A stretch of DNA of 64,000 bases from Mycolicibacterium senegalense (GCF_019645875.1 NZ_CP081000.1:4896417-4960416), one strand, 5' to 3'. Shown: positions 47,434-57,011, numbered from the stretch's first letter. Notes: generated from the letters alone by a model not told the origin. Made by a program: numbers and translations.

Positions 47434-48035
47434 TTGATCCCGCCGCGGCGGTCCAGCCTGTACTTCAGGTTGGACCGCACTGCGGGCCATTCGATGTCCA
47501 GGATCGAGTAGACGACGGTGTCGCGTCGCGATCCGTCGGGCAACAGTTGATGACTGCGCAGCACACCGTCAAGCTTGGCGCCGAGCCGCTCGATCGCCGC
47601 CCGGCTGGTGAAATTGAAGAAGTGGGTGCGCAATTCCACTGCCACGCAATTCAACTCGTCGAAGGCGTGGCCCAGCATCAACAGCTTGGTCTCGGTGTTC
47701 ACACCGGTGCGCCGGACATCGGCGACATACCAGGTATGGCCGATCTCCAGTCGCCGGTTGGGCCCGTCGACATTGAGATAACTGGTGGAACCCACCAACC
47801 TGCCGTCGAGAGTGCGGACCACGAAGCTGACGCCGTGGTCGGCCTCGCGGAGCGCGAGCAGGTGCCGTACCCATTCGGCCGCGGCGCCGGGCCGTGGCGG
47901 CGCGGTGTACCAGAAGGACCCCAACTCACCGTCGGAGGCGACAGCGTCGATCTCCGGTACATGGCTGGTGGACAACGGCTCCAACGTCACCCAGCGCTGC
48001 CCGGTCAACGTCACCGGCGACACGAATTCACTCAC
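47430..48035 (-). CDS. GNAT family N-acetyltransferase
   Basis: A 201-residue acetyltransferase of the RimJ/RimL type. LTGQRWVTLEPLSTSHVPEI opens the domain, VVRTLDGRLVGSTSYLNVDGPNRRLEIGHTWYVADVRRTGVNTETKLLMLGHAFDEL contains the acetyl-CoA-binding loop, and VELRTHFFNFTSRAAIERLGAKLDGVLRSHQ is the typical C-terminal arm. The substrate is unknown. The GTG start at 48035 overlaps the upstream membrane-protein stop (GTGA). Confidence 0.85.
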   Translation of the reverse strand: MSEFVSPVTLTGQRWVTLEPLSTSHVPEIDAVASDGELGSFWYTAPPRPGAAAEWVRHLLALREADHGVSFVVRTLDGRLVGSTSYLNVDGPNRRLEIGHTWYVADVRRTGVNTETKLLMLGHAFDELNCVAVELRTHFFNFTSRAAIERLGAKLDGVLRSHQLLPDGSRRDTVVYSILDIEWPAVRSNLKYRLDRRGGIN

Positions 48036-48469
48036 GATCGTCCCAACGTCGACACCAGAGACCACACAGAGCACAGGGCGGCCAGCACCCCCATCGCGCC
48101 ACCCAGATACAGCCCGTACCCCGCGGTCACCGGACCTTTGACATTCAGCGTGTAGTACCACACCGTCAGCGCCACCAGGGCGAGCGAAATCGCCAGCCCC
48201 GCAACAGAAGCCCAGCGCTGCGACAAGCCACGTCCGGCCATTGCACCGGCCACGATCAGGCCGGCGCCCAGCAGGACAATCAGCTGCCCGGCCCCGAATC
48301 CGGGTGGCAGCACAATGCTGCCCACCGCGCCCCCGATGGCGTTCGCCCGTCCGCCGCCGTCGACACTGGTGGTCAGCCATGGCAACCAGGCCACCACCAC
48401 GAGGACAGCGGCACACAGGGCTACCAGCCACCCCGGGGCCACGCGCCGACCTGGACGCAGACGAACCAT
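48032..48469 (-). CDS. four-helix membrane protein, unknown
   Basis: A 145-residue protein with four predicted membrane helices (~12-31, ~55-77, ~87-108, ~115-140). A Gly/Ala-rich extracytoplasmic loop (WLTTSVDGGGRANAIGG) follows the first helix. It resembles the many small actinobacterial integral membrane proteins of unknown role. It is translationally coupled to the downstream GNAT gene. Confidence 0.65.
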   Translation of the reverse strand: MVRLRPGRRVAPGWLVALCAAVLVVVAWLPWLTTSVDGGGRANAIGGAVGSIVLPPGFGAGQLIVLLGAGLIVAGAMAGRGLSQRWASVAGLAISLALVALTVWYYTLNVKGPVTAGYGLYLGGAMGVLAALCSVWSLVSTLGRS

Positions 48470-48488
48470 AGCGACGAGACTATCGGGT

Positions 48489-48941
48489 GTGACCGAACTA
48501 CCCGACTGGGCCAGACAGCTCGATCTAGCGCCTCATCCCGAGGGCGGCTGGTATCGCGAGACGTGGCGGAGCGAACTGACGGTGAGTCAAGCCTCGCTGC
48601 CGACGGGCTACTCGGGACCGCGCAGCGCCGGCACCGCGATCCTGTTTCTGCTCATGCCCGGCCAACAGTCCGCGTGGCACACGGTGCGCAGCGCCGAACT
48701 GTGGTTCCACCATCGCGGCAGCCCGTTGGTGCTGGAGACCGGTGCGGAAAAAGACACCGCGACAAGCCTTCTGCTGGGCCCGGATATCGCCGCCGGGCAG
48801 CACCCGCAACTGCTGGTGCCGCCCGGCCACTGGCAACGCGCCGCGCCACGCGATGACGAGCCGGCCCTGGTCAGCTGCGTGGTGGTGCCGGGATTCGACT
48901 TCGCCGACTTCGCGCTCAGCCCTGCAACGACGACAGATTGA
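48489..48941 (+). CDS. cupin family protein (DUF985)
   Basis: A 150-residue single-domain cupin of the DUF985 type: LDLAPHPEGGWYRETWRS at the N-terminus, AWHTVRSAELWFHHRGSPLVL as the metal-ligand strand and LVPPGHWQRAAP in the second cupin motif. Some members act on sugar or polyol substrates, but the activity is open. It starts at GTG 48489, divergent from the membrane protein, with 19 nt between starts. Confidence 0.8.
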   Translation: MTELPDWARQLDLAPHPEGGWYRETWRSELTVSQASLPTGYSGPRSAGTAILFLLMPGQQSAWHTVRSAELWFHHRGSPLVLETGAEKDTATSLLLGPDIAAGQHPQLLVPPGHWQRAAPRDDEPALVSCVVVPGFDFADFALSPATTTD

Positions 48942-49689
48942 ACCCGGCCCCGGTCGGGTCCGTCAACGCGGCCAACCGGCCGTAAGGAGTGTCCTCAGCT
49001 GGGCGTACCACCGAGCCGCCGTTGGCGACGACGAGCTCGATCGTCTTGTCCACGTCGTCGGAACCGAAGAAGGTCGTCCACGCCGACGGCGCACCCTCGG
49101 GGATGAACGCCGATCCGTCCATCACCCCGACCAGCGCCTGGCCGTCGAAGTTCGCAGTGCTGTAACGGAATTCATCAGTATCTGACACGACTTCGGTGCT
49201 CCAGTCGAAGACCGCTCGGTAGAAGTCCAGCGCCTTGGCGTAGTCGCTGGTGGTCAACTGATGATACACCGGCGCGCTCGCCTCGTTGAACACCGCGAAA
49301 CCCTCGTGCCCACCCGGTTGCCAGATACCGAAGATCCCGTTGGCGGTATCGCTCATCATCGCCATCCGGCCCTTGGCCGGAATGTCCATCACCCCACCGC
49401 AGTTGCCTCCGCCGGCCGCGACGGCGGCGGCCACCGTGGCGTCGGCATCTGCGGTGTGCAGATAGGTGGTCCAACCGTCAGGTGCGTTCCACTGCGGGTC
49501 GTTGCGCATCAGGCCGGCGACCACCTGGCCGTCAACCGACGCGGTGACGTAACCGCCGTACTCCGGGCCTCCGGTCTCGTACGTCCAGCCGAACACGGCG
49601 CCGTAGAACTGCTGGGCACGCTCCAGGTCGGACGTGGCCAGGTCGATCCAGGTGGGGGCGCCCAGCGGCGCGCTCTGACGGGTAACCAC
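48916..49689 (-). CDS. two-domain VOC (glyoxalase/bleomycin-resistance-like) protein
   Basis: A 257-residue protein of two tandem VOC modules. The first is GAPTWIDLATSDLERAQQFYGAVFGWTYE through WTTYLHTADADATVAAAVAAGG. The second is PVYHQLTTSDYAKALDFYRAVFDWSTE through WTTFFGSDDVDKTIELVVANGGSVV. This pairing is typical of actinobacterial CFP32-like proteins. The ligand is unknown. It converges with the cupin gene (26-nt overlap). Confidence 0.85.
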   Translation of the reverse strand: MVTRQSAPLGAPTWIDLATSDLERAQQFYGAVFGWTYETGGPEYGGYVTASVDGQVVAGLMRNDPQWNAPDGWTTYLHTADADATVAAAVAAGGGNCGGVMDIPAKGRMAMMSDTANGIFGIWQPGGHEGFAVFNEASAPVYHQLTTSDYAKALDFYRAVFDWSTEVVSDTDEFRYSTANFDGQALVGVMDGSAFIPEGAPSAWTTFFGSDDVDKTIELVVANGGSVVRPAEDTPYGRLAALTDPTGAGFNLSSLQG

Positions 49690-49824
49690 GATATTGCTCC
49701 TTCACGGGATGGACAGTCGCTAGGTCTGACCGTCGCCGTGCGGAAAACTCATCGCTGACTGCCGAGCAGACGCAAAACTGCCAATTGCCGCGTGAAAAGA
49801 CCGTTCTGTGTCTGTTCGTGGGAA

Positions 49825-50868
49825 CTACGGATAGCGCGCGGAAATCGTCGCGCGGTGCTCGGCCGGCGAGCCGAACAGCGAGCGGTTGAGCGCGGCACGT
49901 TTGAGATAGACGTGCACGCCGCTCTCCCAGGTGTAGCCGATGCCGCCGTGCAACTGCATGGCCTTGCCTGCCACCTCGACCGCGGTCTCGGTCGCATACG
50001 CCTTGGCCATGGCGACCGCGCGGGGATCCGGGGGCGCCACAGCGGCGCTCACGAGTTGTCGGGCCACCGAGATCCGCACGAGCATGTCCGCACAGGCATG
50101 CTTGACGGCCTGGAACGAGCCGATCGCACGGCCGAACTGCTGGCGGACGCCGGTGTAGGACACCGTGGCGTCGAGCATGGCCTGCGCGACGCCGAGGCTG
50201 TCACACGCCACGGCCAGCGCACCGCGGTCGACGAGCGATCGCAGCTGCTGCTCGGCGTCGCCCTCGAACTTCCACACCGCGTCCTCGTCGACCTCCACGC
50301 CCTCGGCCGTGACAGTGGCCAGCCTGCGGGTCTCGTCGAGCACCGGTTGCTCGGCGACCGACAGCCCGGGGGCGTCGGCGGCCACGTCGACCAGCACCGC
50401 GACACCGTCGGCATCACGCGCGGGGATCAACAACCGCTCGGCGCCGGCCGCGTCGGGTACAAAACCCGCCCGGCCGTGAACCCGCCAGCCAAGCCGTGTG
50501 ATGGTCAAATCGAAGGGCGCCGCCTCGCCTGAGCCCGACATGGTCAGCACCGCCCGAGTTTTCCCCGCCACGACGTCCTGCGTCAGCGCGTCACGGGGTT
50601 CGTTGGGTTGCAGAGCATTCAGCGCGCCGATCGCCATGACAGCTCCGCCCAGGTAGCCGGTGGTGGCCGCGGCCCGACCCAGCTCCTCACAGATGACCGC
50701 CACTTCGGCGAACGTGGCTCCGGCACCGCCGGACTGCTCCGGGGCGTCCAGCCCGACCCAGCCCGCCGCGACCAGCAGCGGCCATTCGATGCTCTCCTTG
50801 GCCAGCAGATCGGCTGCGACCGAACGCAGTTCGTCATGGATCGCCGCAAAATCAGGAACGTCGCTCAT
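49825..50868 (-). CDS. acyl-CoA dehydrogenase, short subunit (pair 2)
   Basis: A 347-residue degenerate-length acyl-CoA dehydrogenase. The C-terminal domain is clear (VRQQFGRAIGSFQAVKHACADMLV; KAMQLHGGIGYTWESGVHVYLKRA). The N-terminal and beta domains are short, and the SEPEGGSD signature of the long subunit is missing. Mycobacteria pair such short subunits with long ones as heterotetramers (FadE28-FadE29 type) acting on steroid-like CoA esters. The ATG at 50868 shares a base with the long-subunit stop (TGATG). It is the last gene of the operon. Confidence 0.85.
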   Translation of the reverse strand: MSDVPDFAAIHDELRSVAADLLAKESIEWPLLVAAGWVGLDAPEQSGGAGATFAEVAVICEELGRAAATTGYLGGAVMAIGALNALQPNEPRDALTQDVVAGKTRAVLTMSGSGEAAPFDLTITRLGWRVHGRAGFVPDAAGAERLLIPARDADGVAVLVDVAADAPGLSVAEQPVLDETRRLATVTAEGVEVDEDAVWKFEGDAEQQLRSLVDRGALAVACDSLGVAQAMLDATVSYTGVRQQFGRAIGSFQAVKHACADMLVRISVARQLVSAAVAPPDPRAVAMAKAYATETAVEVAGKAMQLHGGIGYTWESGVHVYLKRAALNRSLFGSPAEHRATISARYP

Positions 50869-52031
50869 CACACCGCACTCGGCTCTCGGGGCAGGCCCAG
50901 ACCGCGCTCACCGATGATGGTGCGCTGGATCTCGCTGGCGCCGCCGGGGATGGTCCATTCCCACGACCCGATGAAATCGAGCATCCAGGCGCCCGACTCC
51001 CAGCCGCTGGAGGCCGGTTTGGTCAGCACGGTGTGCGCGTCCAGGCCACCGAGCTCGGCGCCGAATCCGGTCATTCGCTGCAACAATTCGCTGTAGTAGA
51101 GCTTGACGATCGAGGCGTCGGCCGGTCCGGCCTGCCCGGCCTCGCTGCGCTCCACCAGATCCCGGCACAACCCGCGCAGGCCGGTCAGCTCGATCTCGAA
51201 CTGCGCCAACCGGTCCGCCACCACGGGATCGTCGAGCGGCGCGGCGGCGAGCAGCCACTTGAAACCCGCGTTGCCGAGGCGCTCGGACAGTTCCAACATG
51301 GTCATGCCGCGTTCGGCGCCGAGGGTGGCCTGGGCAACCTGCCAGCCCTTGTTGAGCGGGCCGATCAGGTTGGCCGCGGGCACCGCGACGTCGTTGAGGA
51401 AAATCTCGCAGAAATGCGAATCCCCGACGGCGTTTCGGATCGGCCGCACGTCGATGCCAGGGGTGGTCATGTCCATCAGGAAGTAGGAGATGCCATGGCG
51501 TTTGGGGGCTTCCGGATCGGTGCGCGCCAGCAGCAGACACCAATCGGCATGCAGAGCACCACTGGCCCAGAGTTTCTGGCCGTTGACGATGAACTGATCA
51601 CCGTCGGCGCGGGCGGTGGTGCGCAGCGCGGCGAGATCGGAGCCGGCCTCGGGTTCAGAGAAGCCCTGTACCCAGATCTCGCCGTCGACAATGGCGGGCA
51701 GGTGTCGGCGCTTCTGCTCCTCGGTGCCCGCTGTCAACAAAGTGGACGCGGCATGGTGGATCCCGACGAAGGCCAGCACCAGCCGGGGCGCGTCGTGGGC
51801 GGCCAACTCCTGGTACAGCACGATCTGCTGTGGAACCGACATGCCGCCGCCCCATTCGGCCGGCCAATGCGGCACCGCGTACCCGGCGGTGTGTAGCTCA
51901 GCGAACCAGGACTTCTGGAACGCCACGAACTCGTCATCACCGACGCCGGTCTGGTTGGCGCGCCAGTCTTTCGGGACGTGCGCGGCACACCAGTCCCGCA
52001 CGGTGGCCCGAAACTCCTCGAGCTCGCTCAT
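50868..52031 (-). CDS. acyl-CoA dehydrogenase, long subunit (pair 2)
   Basis: A 387-residue acyl-CoA dehydrogenase with VQGFSEPEAGSDLAALRTTA, INGQKLWASGALHADWCLLLART (typed here VNGQKLW), NLIGPLNKGWQVAQATLGAERG and C-terminal EWTIPGGASEIQRTIIGERGLGLP. It would bind FAD with its coupled short partner (49825-50868). The ATG at 52031 overlaps the stop of the preceding short subunit (ATGA). The frame is open to 52142, but that extension lies inside the neighbouring gene. Confidence 0.88.
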   Translation of the reverse strand: MSELEEFRATVRDWCAAHVPKDWRANQTGVGDDEFVAFQKSWFAELHTAGYAVPHWPAEWGGGMSVPQQIVLYQELAAHDAPRLVLAFVGIHHAASTLLTAGTEEQKRRHLPAIVDGEIWVQGFSEPEAGSDLAALRTTARADGDQFIVNGQKLWASGALHADWCLLLARTDPEAPKRHGISYFLMDMTTPGIDVRPIRNAVGDSHFCEIFLNDVAVPAANLIGPLNKGWQVAQATLGAERGMTMLELSERLGNAGFKWLLAAAPLDDPVVADRLAQFEIELTGLRGLCRDLVERSEAGQAGPADASIVKLYYSELLQRMTGFGAELGGLDAHTVLTKPASSGWESGAWMLDFIGSWEWTIPGGASEIQRTIIGERGLGLPREPSAV

Positions 52032-52948
52032 GAGAACAACCCGGTGAGTCCGCGCCGCCCCAGCCGCTGCGTCAAGGTGTCGCGCGTTTTGGACACTCCG
52101 AAGGGTAAGCGGCGCAACGGCTGACTGTAGCGTGACAGCCACGACAACGTGGTCTCATCGCAGAAGCCGACCGCGCCGTGCAGCTGATGGCACACGCGGA
52201 ACACCACCTCGGCGGCTTCGATCACGGCCAGCCGCAATGCCAGCGCATCGTTGATCGCCTCGTCGGCCGGATTGGTCACCAGGCTCCACAGTGCGTATTT
52301 CGCCACCATATCCACGCCGCTGCGTTCCACCTCGGCATCGGTCAGCTGGAACTGCACACCTTGGAACGAGGACAGCGGCTGGCCGAACTGCTTGCGCAGG
52401 CTGACGTGTGCGACCGTCAGATCGATGGCGCGGTCCAGCATGCCGAGCAGGGTCCACGACGGCAGGGTCAAGGCCAGTGCCACGTCGTCGAGACCGTCGC
52501 TGTCGACCGCGGCAAGCTCCAGTGCGGTGGCGAACGACGGCCCGGACGCGCCGATCCCGCTCACCGTGCTGCGCTCACCGTCCAATGTGACGGCGGCCCA
52601 ACGGTTGTCGAGACCTTCCAACGAGGCTTCCGGTGCGTCGGCGTCGACGACGACCAGCCCGTCCACCTCGAGGTCCGCCGGGCGCGCCAATCGCTCGGCG
52701 ACCGGGTACGGCAGCGCCCAGTAGCCGGCGCTGCGGCACACCGCGGCCGCCGCTTCCAGAGAGTCCGCGTCACCGCGGGGTTCGAGTTCGAACACCCCCA
52801 GACCATCCAGCACAGGCATGACCAGGCCGGCACGGGTGTCCGGCTTGGCGTCGGCCTGGGCCAACAACTGATCGCCACCGGCGGCTTCGAACGCCTTCAG
52901 GGCCTCGCGGCCATACTCCTGCGCGTCATCGCTGAGATCCAGAATCAT
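52028..52948 (-). CDS. acyl-CoA dehydrogenase, short subunit (pair 1)
   Basis: A 306-residue acyl-CoA dehydrogenase-like protein. Recognisable parts are VAHVSLRKQFGQPLSSFQGVQFQLTDAEV and CHQLHGAVGFCDETTLSWLSRY. The middle beta domain is reduced, and most FAD signatures are lost, as in the short subunits of mycobacterial alpha2-beta2 enzymes. It lies 4 nt after the long subunit of pair 1. The ATG at 52948 is used; the ORF continues to 53134 only by overlap. Confidence 0.83.
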   Translation of the reverse strand: MILDLSDDAQEYGREALKAFEAAGGDQLLAQADAKPDTRAGLVMPVLDGLGVFELEPRGDADSLEAAAAVCRSAGYWALPYPVAERLARPADLEVDGLVVVDADAPEASLEGLDNRWAAVTLDGERSTVSGIGASGPSFATALELAAVDSDGLDDVALALTLPSWTLLGMLDRAIDLTVAHVSLRKQFGQPLSSFQGVQFQLTDAEVERSGVDMVAKYALWSLVTNPADEAINDALALRLAVIEAAEVVFRVCHQLHGAVGFCDETTLSWLSRYSQPLRRLPFGVSKTRDTLTQRLGRRGLTGLFS

Positions 52949-52952
52949 CGCG

Positions 52953-54107
52953 TCACGCCTTTCCGGCCAGCATGGTCCGGGACAGCAGGATGCGTTGCAT
53001 CTCGATGCTGCCCGAGGACACCGTCGACGCCTGCGAGTAGCGCCAGTGATCCTCGACCTCGGCGCGGAAGTACTCGGCTTTCGGACTTTCACCGCGTGGC
53101 ACTGCCGCAGCGATCTCCATGAGCACTTCGGCACTCTCTTGATCCAGCCGCGTCACCGCGATCCGATATGCCGCGGAGTCACCGGGATTCACGCGCCCGG
53201 TGGCCTGCATCGCCACCACCCGGTAGGCCATCAACCGGGCCCGGCGGCAGTGCGTGAGCATCCGCGTCCACCGGCCCCGCAGTTCGGCGGGCAGTTCCTC
53301 CCACCTGTCCCCCAGCACGTCGGGTGCGGCCTGCAGCAGCCGTTCACACCGCGCATACCGGGCGATGCCGACGCGCTCGAAGGACACCACGTCCTGCACG
53401 ATCGACCACCCCTGATCCACCGTGCCGAGCACATCTTCCTCGGTCACCAAGAGGTCGTCGAAGAACACCTCGTTGAGATGGTGCGGGCCCATCATCGTGC
53501 GGATCGGGCGCACCGTGATCCCGGGTGAGTCCATCGGCACCAGGAAGATGGTCATGCCCTGTTGCTTCTTCTCCCCTTTCGAGGTCCGGGCCAGCAGAAA
53601 GATCCACTGCGCCATCGTGGCGTACGAAGTCCAGATCTTCTGACCGTTGACCCGCCACCCGTCACCTTCCCGACGCGCGAACGTCCGCAACGACGCCAGG
53701 TCCGATCCGGCCTCCGGTTCGGAAAAGCCTTGGCACCAGATCACTTCACCGTTGGCGATCGGCGGCAGATGCTTGCGCTGCTGTTCTTCGGTGCCGTGCC
53801 GCATGATGATCGGCCCCACCCAGTTGACGCCCATGTACTGGGCACCGCGCGGCTCGTGGTGTGCCCACATCTCCTCGCGCACCACGGTCTGCTCCCACAC
53901 CGAGGCGTCACCGCCGCCGAACTCCTTCGGCCAAGACAGGCACAACAGGTGCTGCTGCGCCAGCGTCCGGCAGAACCGCTGGGCCACCGCGAGATCGGCG
54001 GGGTCATCGGTGAACGCGCCGAGAAAGTCGGCGGGCACCTGGTCGGCGATCAGTGCGCGCAGCTCACCACGCAGCGCATCGGCGGCTTCGCCAAATTCGA
54101 AATCCAC
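52953..54107 (-). CDS. acyl-CoA dehydrogenase, long subunit (pair 1)
   Basis: A 384-residue acyl-CoA dehydrogenase: WCQGFSEPEAGSDLASLRTFA, VNGQKIWTSYATMAQWIFLLART, VLGTVDQGWSIVQDVVSFERVGIAR and the C-terminal SQASTVSSGSIEMQRILLSRTMLAGKA. It is the first of the four dehydrogenases in the operon and pairs with the short subunit directly downstream. GTG 54107 (VDFEFGEAADALRGEL) gives a normal N-terminus, 11 nt after the CoA-transferase stop. Confidence 0.87.
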   Translation of the reverse strand: MDFEFGEAADALRGELRALIADQVPADFLGAFTDDPADLAVAQRFCRTLAQQHLLCLSWPKEFGGGDASVWEQTVVREEMWAHHEPRGAQYMGVNWVGPIIMRHGTEEQQRKHLPPIANGEVIWCQGFSEPEAGSDLASLRTFARREGDGWRVNGQKIWTSYATMAQWIFLLARTSKGEKKQQGMTIFLVPMDSPGITVRPIRTMMGPHHLNEVFFDDLLVTEEDVLGTVDQGWSIVQDVVSFERVGIARYARCERLLQAAPDVLGDRWEELPAELRGRWTRMLTHCRRARLMAYRVVAMQATGRVNPGDSAAYRIAVTRLDQESAEVLMEIAAAVPRGESPKAEYFRAEVEDHWRYSQASTVSSGSIEMQRILLSRTMLAGKA

Positions 54108-54118
54108 TCCCGGCCTCT

Positions 54119-55267
54119 CTATTTCGTCCTGGCCGCATCCAGCTCGGAAAGCACTGCGTCGGTGTCGGCCCCGAGCTCCGGCGCATACCCCGCGATGTGG
54201 CCGGGGGTGCGGGAGAACCAGGTCGGCACACCCGGCATCCGTACCCGGCCGTGCGGGGTGTCGATGGTCTCGAACAGCCCGACGGCATTGAGGTGCTCGT
54301 TGTCGAACAGCGCGTCCGGGGTGAGCATGGGTGCGGCCGGGATTTCCAGCTCTGCGAACAGGTCCAGCCACTCCGCGGTGGTGCGTTCCTTGAGCGTTTG
54401 GGCCACCAGGCCGTAAACCGTGTCGATCTGGCGGGCCCGCTGTTCGAGGGTCGCGTACTCGGAGCTGTTCCAGGTGGGCTGCACCCGGTCGATGAATGCG
54501 TTCCAGTGCTTGTCGTTGTAGACCAGCGCGGCGATGTGGCCGTCCTTGGTCTCGTACGGCCTGCGGTTGGGGGTGACCGCCCGCGGGTACACCGCCGGAC
54601 TCAGCGGAGGTTCGAACATGGCGCCGTTGGCATGTTCGACGAGCATGAAGGAGGCCATCGTCTCGAACATGCTGACCTCCACCTCCTGCCCCTCTCCGGT
54701 GCGTTCCCGGTGGAACAGCGCCATCGTGGTGGCGTACAGCGCGGTCAACCCGGCCACCTTGTCGGCCATGATGGTGCCGACATACGAGGCTTCACCCGTC
54801 AATTGCTGTTGCACCGCGGGCAATCCGCATTCGGCCTGGATGGTGTCGTCATAGGCCGGGCGGTCGGCGTCCGGGCCGCGCCGGCCGTACCCGTAGCAGT
54901 TGGTGTAGACGATGCCCGGGTTGATGGCCGCCACGTCGGCATAGCCGAAGCCCAGTTTGGAGATGGCCTTGGCACGCATCGAATGGATGAACACGTCCGC
55001 GTCGGCGATCAGCGCACGTAAATCCGCTTTACCCTGCTCCGACCGCAGATCCAGCACCACACTGCGCTTGCCGCGGTTGACGTTGACGAAGACGCCGCTC
55101 ATGCCTGGCACCGGCCCGACCGAGATGTACCGGGTGTTGTCCCCGGCCGGGGTCTCGACCTTGATCACGTCGGCACCCATGTCGGCCATGATCTGGGTGC
55201 AGTACGGCCCCATCACCATCGCTGTCAGGTCGATGACCCGAACCCCCTGCAGGGGACCGCCGGTCAT
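54119..55267 (-). CDS. CaiB/BaiF family (type III) CoA transferase
   Basis: A 382-residue family III CoA transferase: LQGVRVIDLTAMVMGPYCTQIMADMGADVIKVE, then NVNRGKRSVVLDLRSEQGK and DRPAYDDTIQAECG, whose Asp is the expected acyl-bearing catalytic residue (about 169). It transfers CoA from a donor thioester to an acid, supplying the substrate for the acyl-CoA dehydrogenases downstream. It overlaps the SDR gene (ATGA) and precedes dehydrogenase pair 1 by 11 nt. Confidence 0.88.
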   Translation of the reverse strand: MTGGPLQGVRVIDLTAMVMGPYCTQIMADMGADVIKVETPAGDNTRYISVGPVPGMSGVFVNVNRGKRSVVLDLRSEQGKADLRALIADADVFIHSMRAKAISKLGFGYADVAAINPGIVYTNCYGYGRRGPDADRPAYDDTIQAECGLPAVQQQLTGEASYVGTIMADKVAGLTALYATTMALFHRERTGEGQEVEVSMFETMASFMLVEHANGAMFEPPLSPAVYPRAVTPNRRPYETKDGHIAALVYNDKHWNAFIDRVQPTWNSSEYATLEQRARQIDTVYGLVAQTLKERTTAEWLDLFAELEIPAAPMLTPDALFDNEHLNAVGLFETIDTPHGRVRMPGVPTWFSRTPGHIAGYAPELGADTDAVLSELDAARTK

Positions 55268-56184
55268 GCTTTCACCCCTTGCGCGGCGCGACCGAAGCTG
55301 TAGCGGATGTGCTCGGTGTGACCGTCGGGGACCACCGGGAAGATCACCGGTTCACTGATGTCACGGATACGGTCCATCTGCTCCCCGACCTCCTCCACAG
55401 TCCACGCCGGCCGGTACACCCCCGGGCTCTCGACCACAGCGGCACGAGCCAGCCTTCCGGCGATCGCCACGAAGTATTCACCTGTGACCGAGCAGGATTC
55501 GTGCGCCAGCCAGCCGACGGCCGGGGCCACCAGCTCCGGACCCATCGGCGGATAGGCCGACGTGTCCAGCCCCTCGGCCATCCGGGTCACCGCACCTGGC
55601 ACGATCGCGTTGCACAGAACGCCTTCAGCGGCGCCTTCGAGCGCCACCACGTTGCACAACCCGAGGATGCCGGCCTTGGCCGCCGCATAGTTCGCCACCT
55701 CGTGGTTGCCGTAGAGCCCGCCGATCGAGGAGGTCAGCACCACCCGGCCGTATCCGGCCTCGCACATCAGCGGAAATGCCGGTCGCACAACGTGAAATGC
55801 GCCACGCAGATGCACGTCGAGTACGGCTTCGAAATCGTTGTAGGTGAGTTCCTTCAGCGATCCGCGGCGCACCGTACCCGCGTTGTGGATGAGGATGTCG
55901 ACGCGGCCGAACTGCTCGACGGCCTTGTCGATGATGGCCTGCCCGCCCTCGGCAGTGGCCACCGAATCGGTGACGGCGACGGCCTGTCCACCGGCCGAGA
56001 CGATTTCGTCGACCACCTGCTGGGCCGGTGCGGCGTCGGAGCCGTCGCCGGTGAGGCTGCCGCCCGGGTCGTTGACGACCACCTTGGCGCCCCTTGACGC
56101 CAGCAGCAGGGCGTATTCGCGGCCCAAACCTCGGCCGGCGCCGGTGATGACAGCGACGCGATCGTCAAATCTGAGTGTGCTCAA
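55264..56184 (-). CDS. SDR dehydrogenase, hydroxyacyl-CoA (MFE-2-like) type
   Basis: A 306-residue SDR. The N-terminus ITGAGRGLGREYALLLASRGAKVVVNDPGGSLTGDG and the AxxVVDEIVSAGGQAV spacing match the 3-hydroxyacyl-CoA dehydrogenase domain of MFE-2/HSD17B4-type enzymes. The NAG motif (HNAGTVRRG), catalytic Ser (LTSSIGG) and Tyr/Lys (YAAAK) are intact. It would oxidise a 3-hydroxyacyl-CoA intermediate in the operon's beta-oxidation branch. It is coupled on both sides by ATGA overlaps. Confidence 0.85.
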   Translation of the reverse strand: MSTLRFDDRVAVITGAGRGLGREYALLLASRGAKVVVNDPGGSLTGDGSDAAPAQQVVDEIVSAGGQAVAVTDSVATAEGGQAIIDKAVEQFGRVDILIHNAGTVRRGSLKELTYNDFEAVLDVHLRGAFHVVRPAFPLMCEAGYGRVVLTSSIGGLYGNHEVANYAAAKAGILGLCNVVALEGAAEGVLCNAIVPGAVTRMAEGLDTSAYPPMGPELVAPAVGWLAHESCSVTGEYFVAIAGRLARAAVVESPGVYRPAWTVEEVGEQMDRIRDISEPVIFPVVPDGHTEHIRYSFGRAAQGVKA

Positions 56185-57011
56185 GCGAAGGGCTCCTCGC
56201 CCTCGAGTTTGGTGCGCTGCAGCAACCGGCCCGAGGCTGAGTCGTATGGCGTGGCCCGGTGCATGGTGCCGGTGTTGTCCCAGATGACCAGGTCACCGAC
56301 GGTCCACTTGTGCCGGTAGGTGAATTCGGGCCGGGTGGCCCAATCTCGCAGCCGCACCAGCAGTTCGGCACTACGCCGGAAATCCACGTCGACGATGTGC
56401 CGCGCGGTCGCACCGAGCACCAGCGATTTACGGCCCGACTGATGCGTCCACACCAACGGCAGTTCCCGATCGCCGATCGCCATCATGCGCTTGAGTGTCT
56501 TGGCGTTGGGCTCAGGGTCGTAGTAGAACAACGTGTTCCACGCCGAGTGCATGACCCGTAGGCCCTCGATCTCGGCCTTGTCCTCGTCAGGCAGGTCGTC
56601 GTAGGCGGCGTAGGTGTTGCAGAACTCGGTGTCGCCTTCTTCGGGGTTACCCAGTGCGATGCTCTGCAGCAATGAGGCCAGGATCGGCACCTCGTTCATG
56701 GTGCCGTCGATGTGCCAGTACAACGAGCCCTTCAGGTAATCGGCCTGCTTGTTCACCTCGGTGTCCAGGGACACCTTGTAGAGCTTCTCGCCCTGGTGCT
56801 CGGCGGCGAACGTCCCGAGGGTCTCGGTGAACGCGATCTGCTCGTCATCGGTGAACCCGATCTGCGGGAACACCAGCACGCCGCGCTGCTCCAGCAGTTC
56901 CCGGATCCGCCCGGCATGTTCACCGGAGAGCAACGTGGCCTTGTCGGCCCGGATCTCGGTTCCGATGCGCGGCTTGATGTCCCGGGTATCGAGCGCAGTA
57001 GTCATCGTCAT
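56181..57011 (-). CDS. TauD/TfdA-family Fe(II)/2-oxoglutarate dioxygenase
   Basis: A 276-residue dioxygenase. The iron ligands are the His and Asp of YWHIDGTMNEVP and the distal His of GTMHRATPYD. The 2OG-binding Arg lies in RLLQRTKLEG. Members hydroxylate or oxidatively cleave sulfonates, ethers, esters or alkyl chains; the substrate here is unknown. The ATG at 57011 overlaps the monooxygenase stop (ATGA). The longer open frame to 57671 is antisense-type noise within the monooxygenase gene. Confidence 0.87.
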   Translation of the reverse strand: MTMTTALDTRDIKPRIGTEIRADKATLLSGEHAGRIRELLEQRGVLVFPQIGFTDDEQIAFTETLGTFAAEHQGEKLYKVSLDTEVNKQADYLKGSLYWHIDGTMNEVPILASLLQSIALGNPEEGDTEFCNTYAAYDDLPDEDKAEIEGLRVMHSAWNTLFYYDPEPNAKTLKRMMAIGDRELPLVWTHQSGRKSLVLGATARHIVDVDFRRSAELLVRLRDWATRPEFTYRHKWTVGDLVIWDNTGTMHRATPYDSASGRLLQRTKLEGEEPFA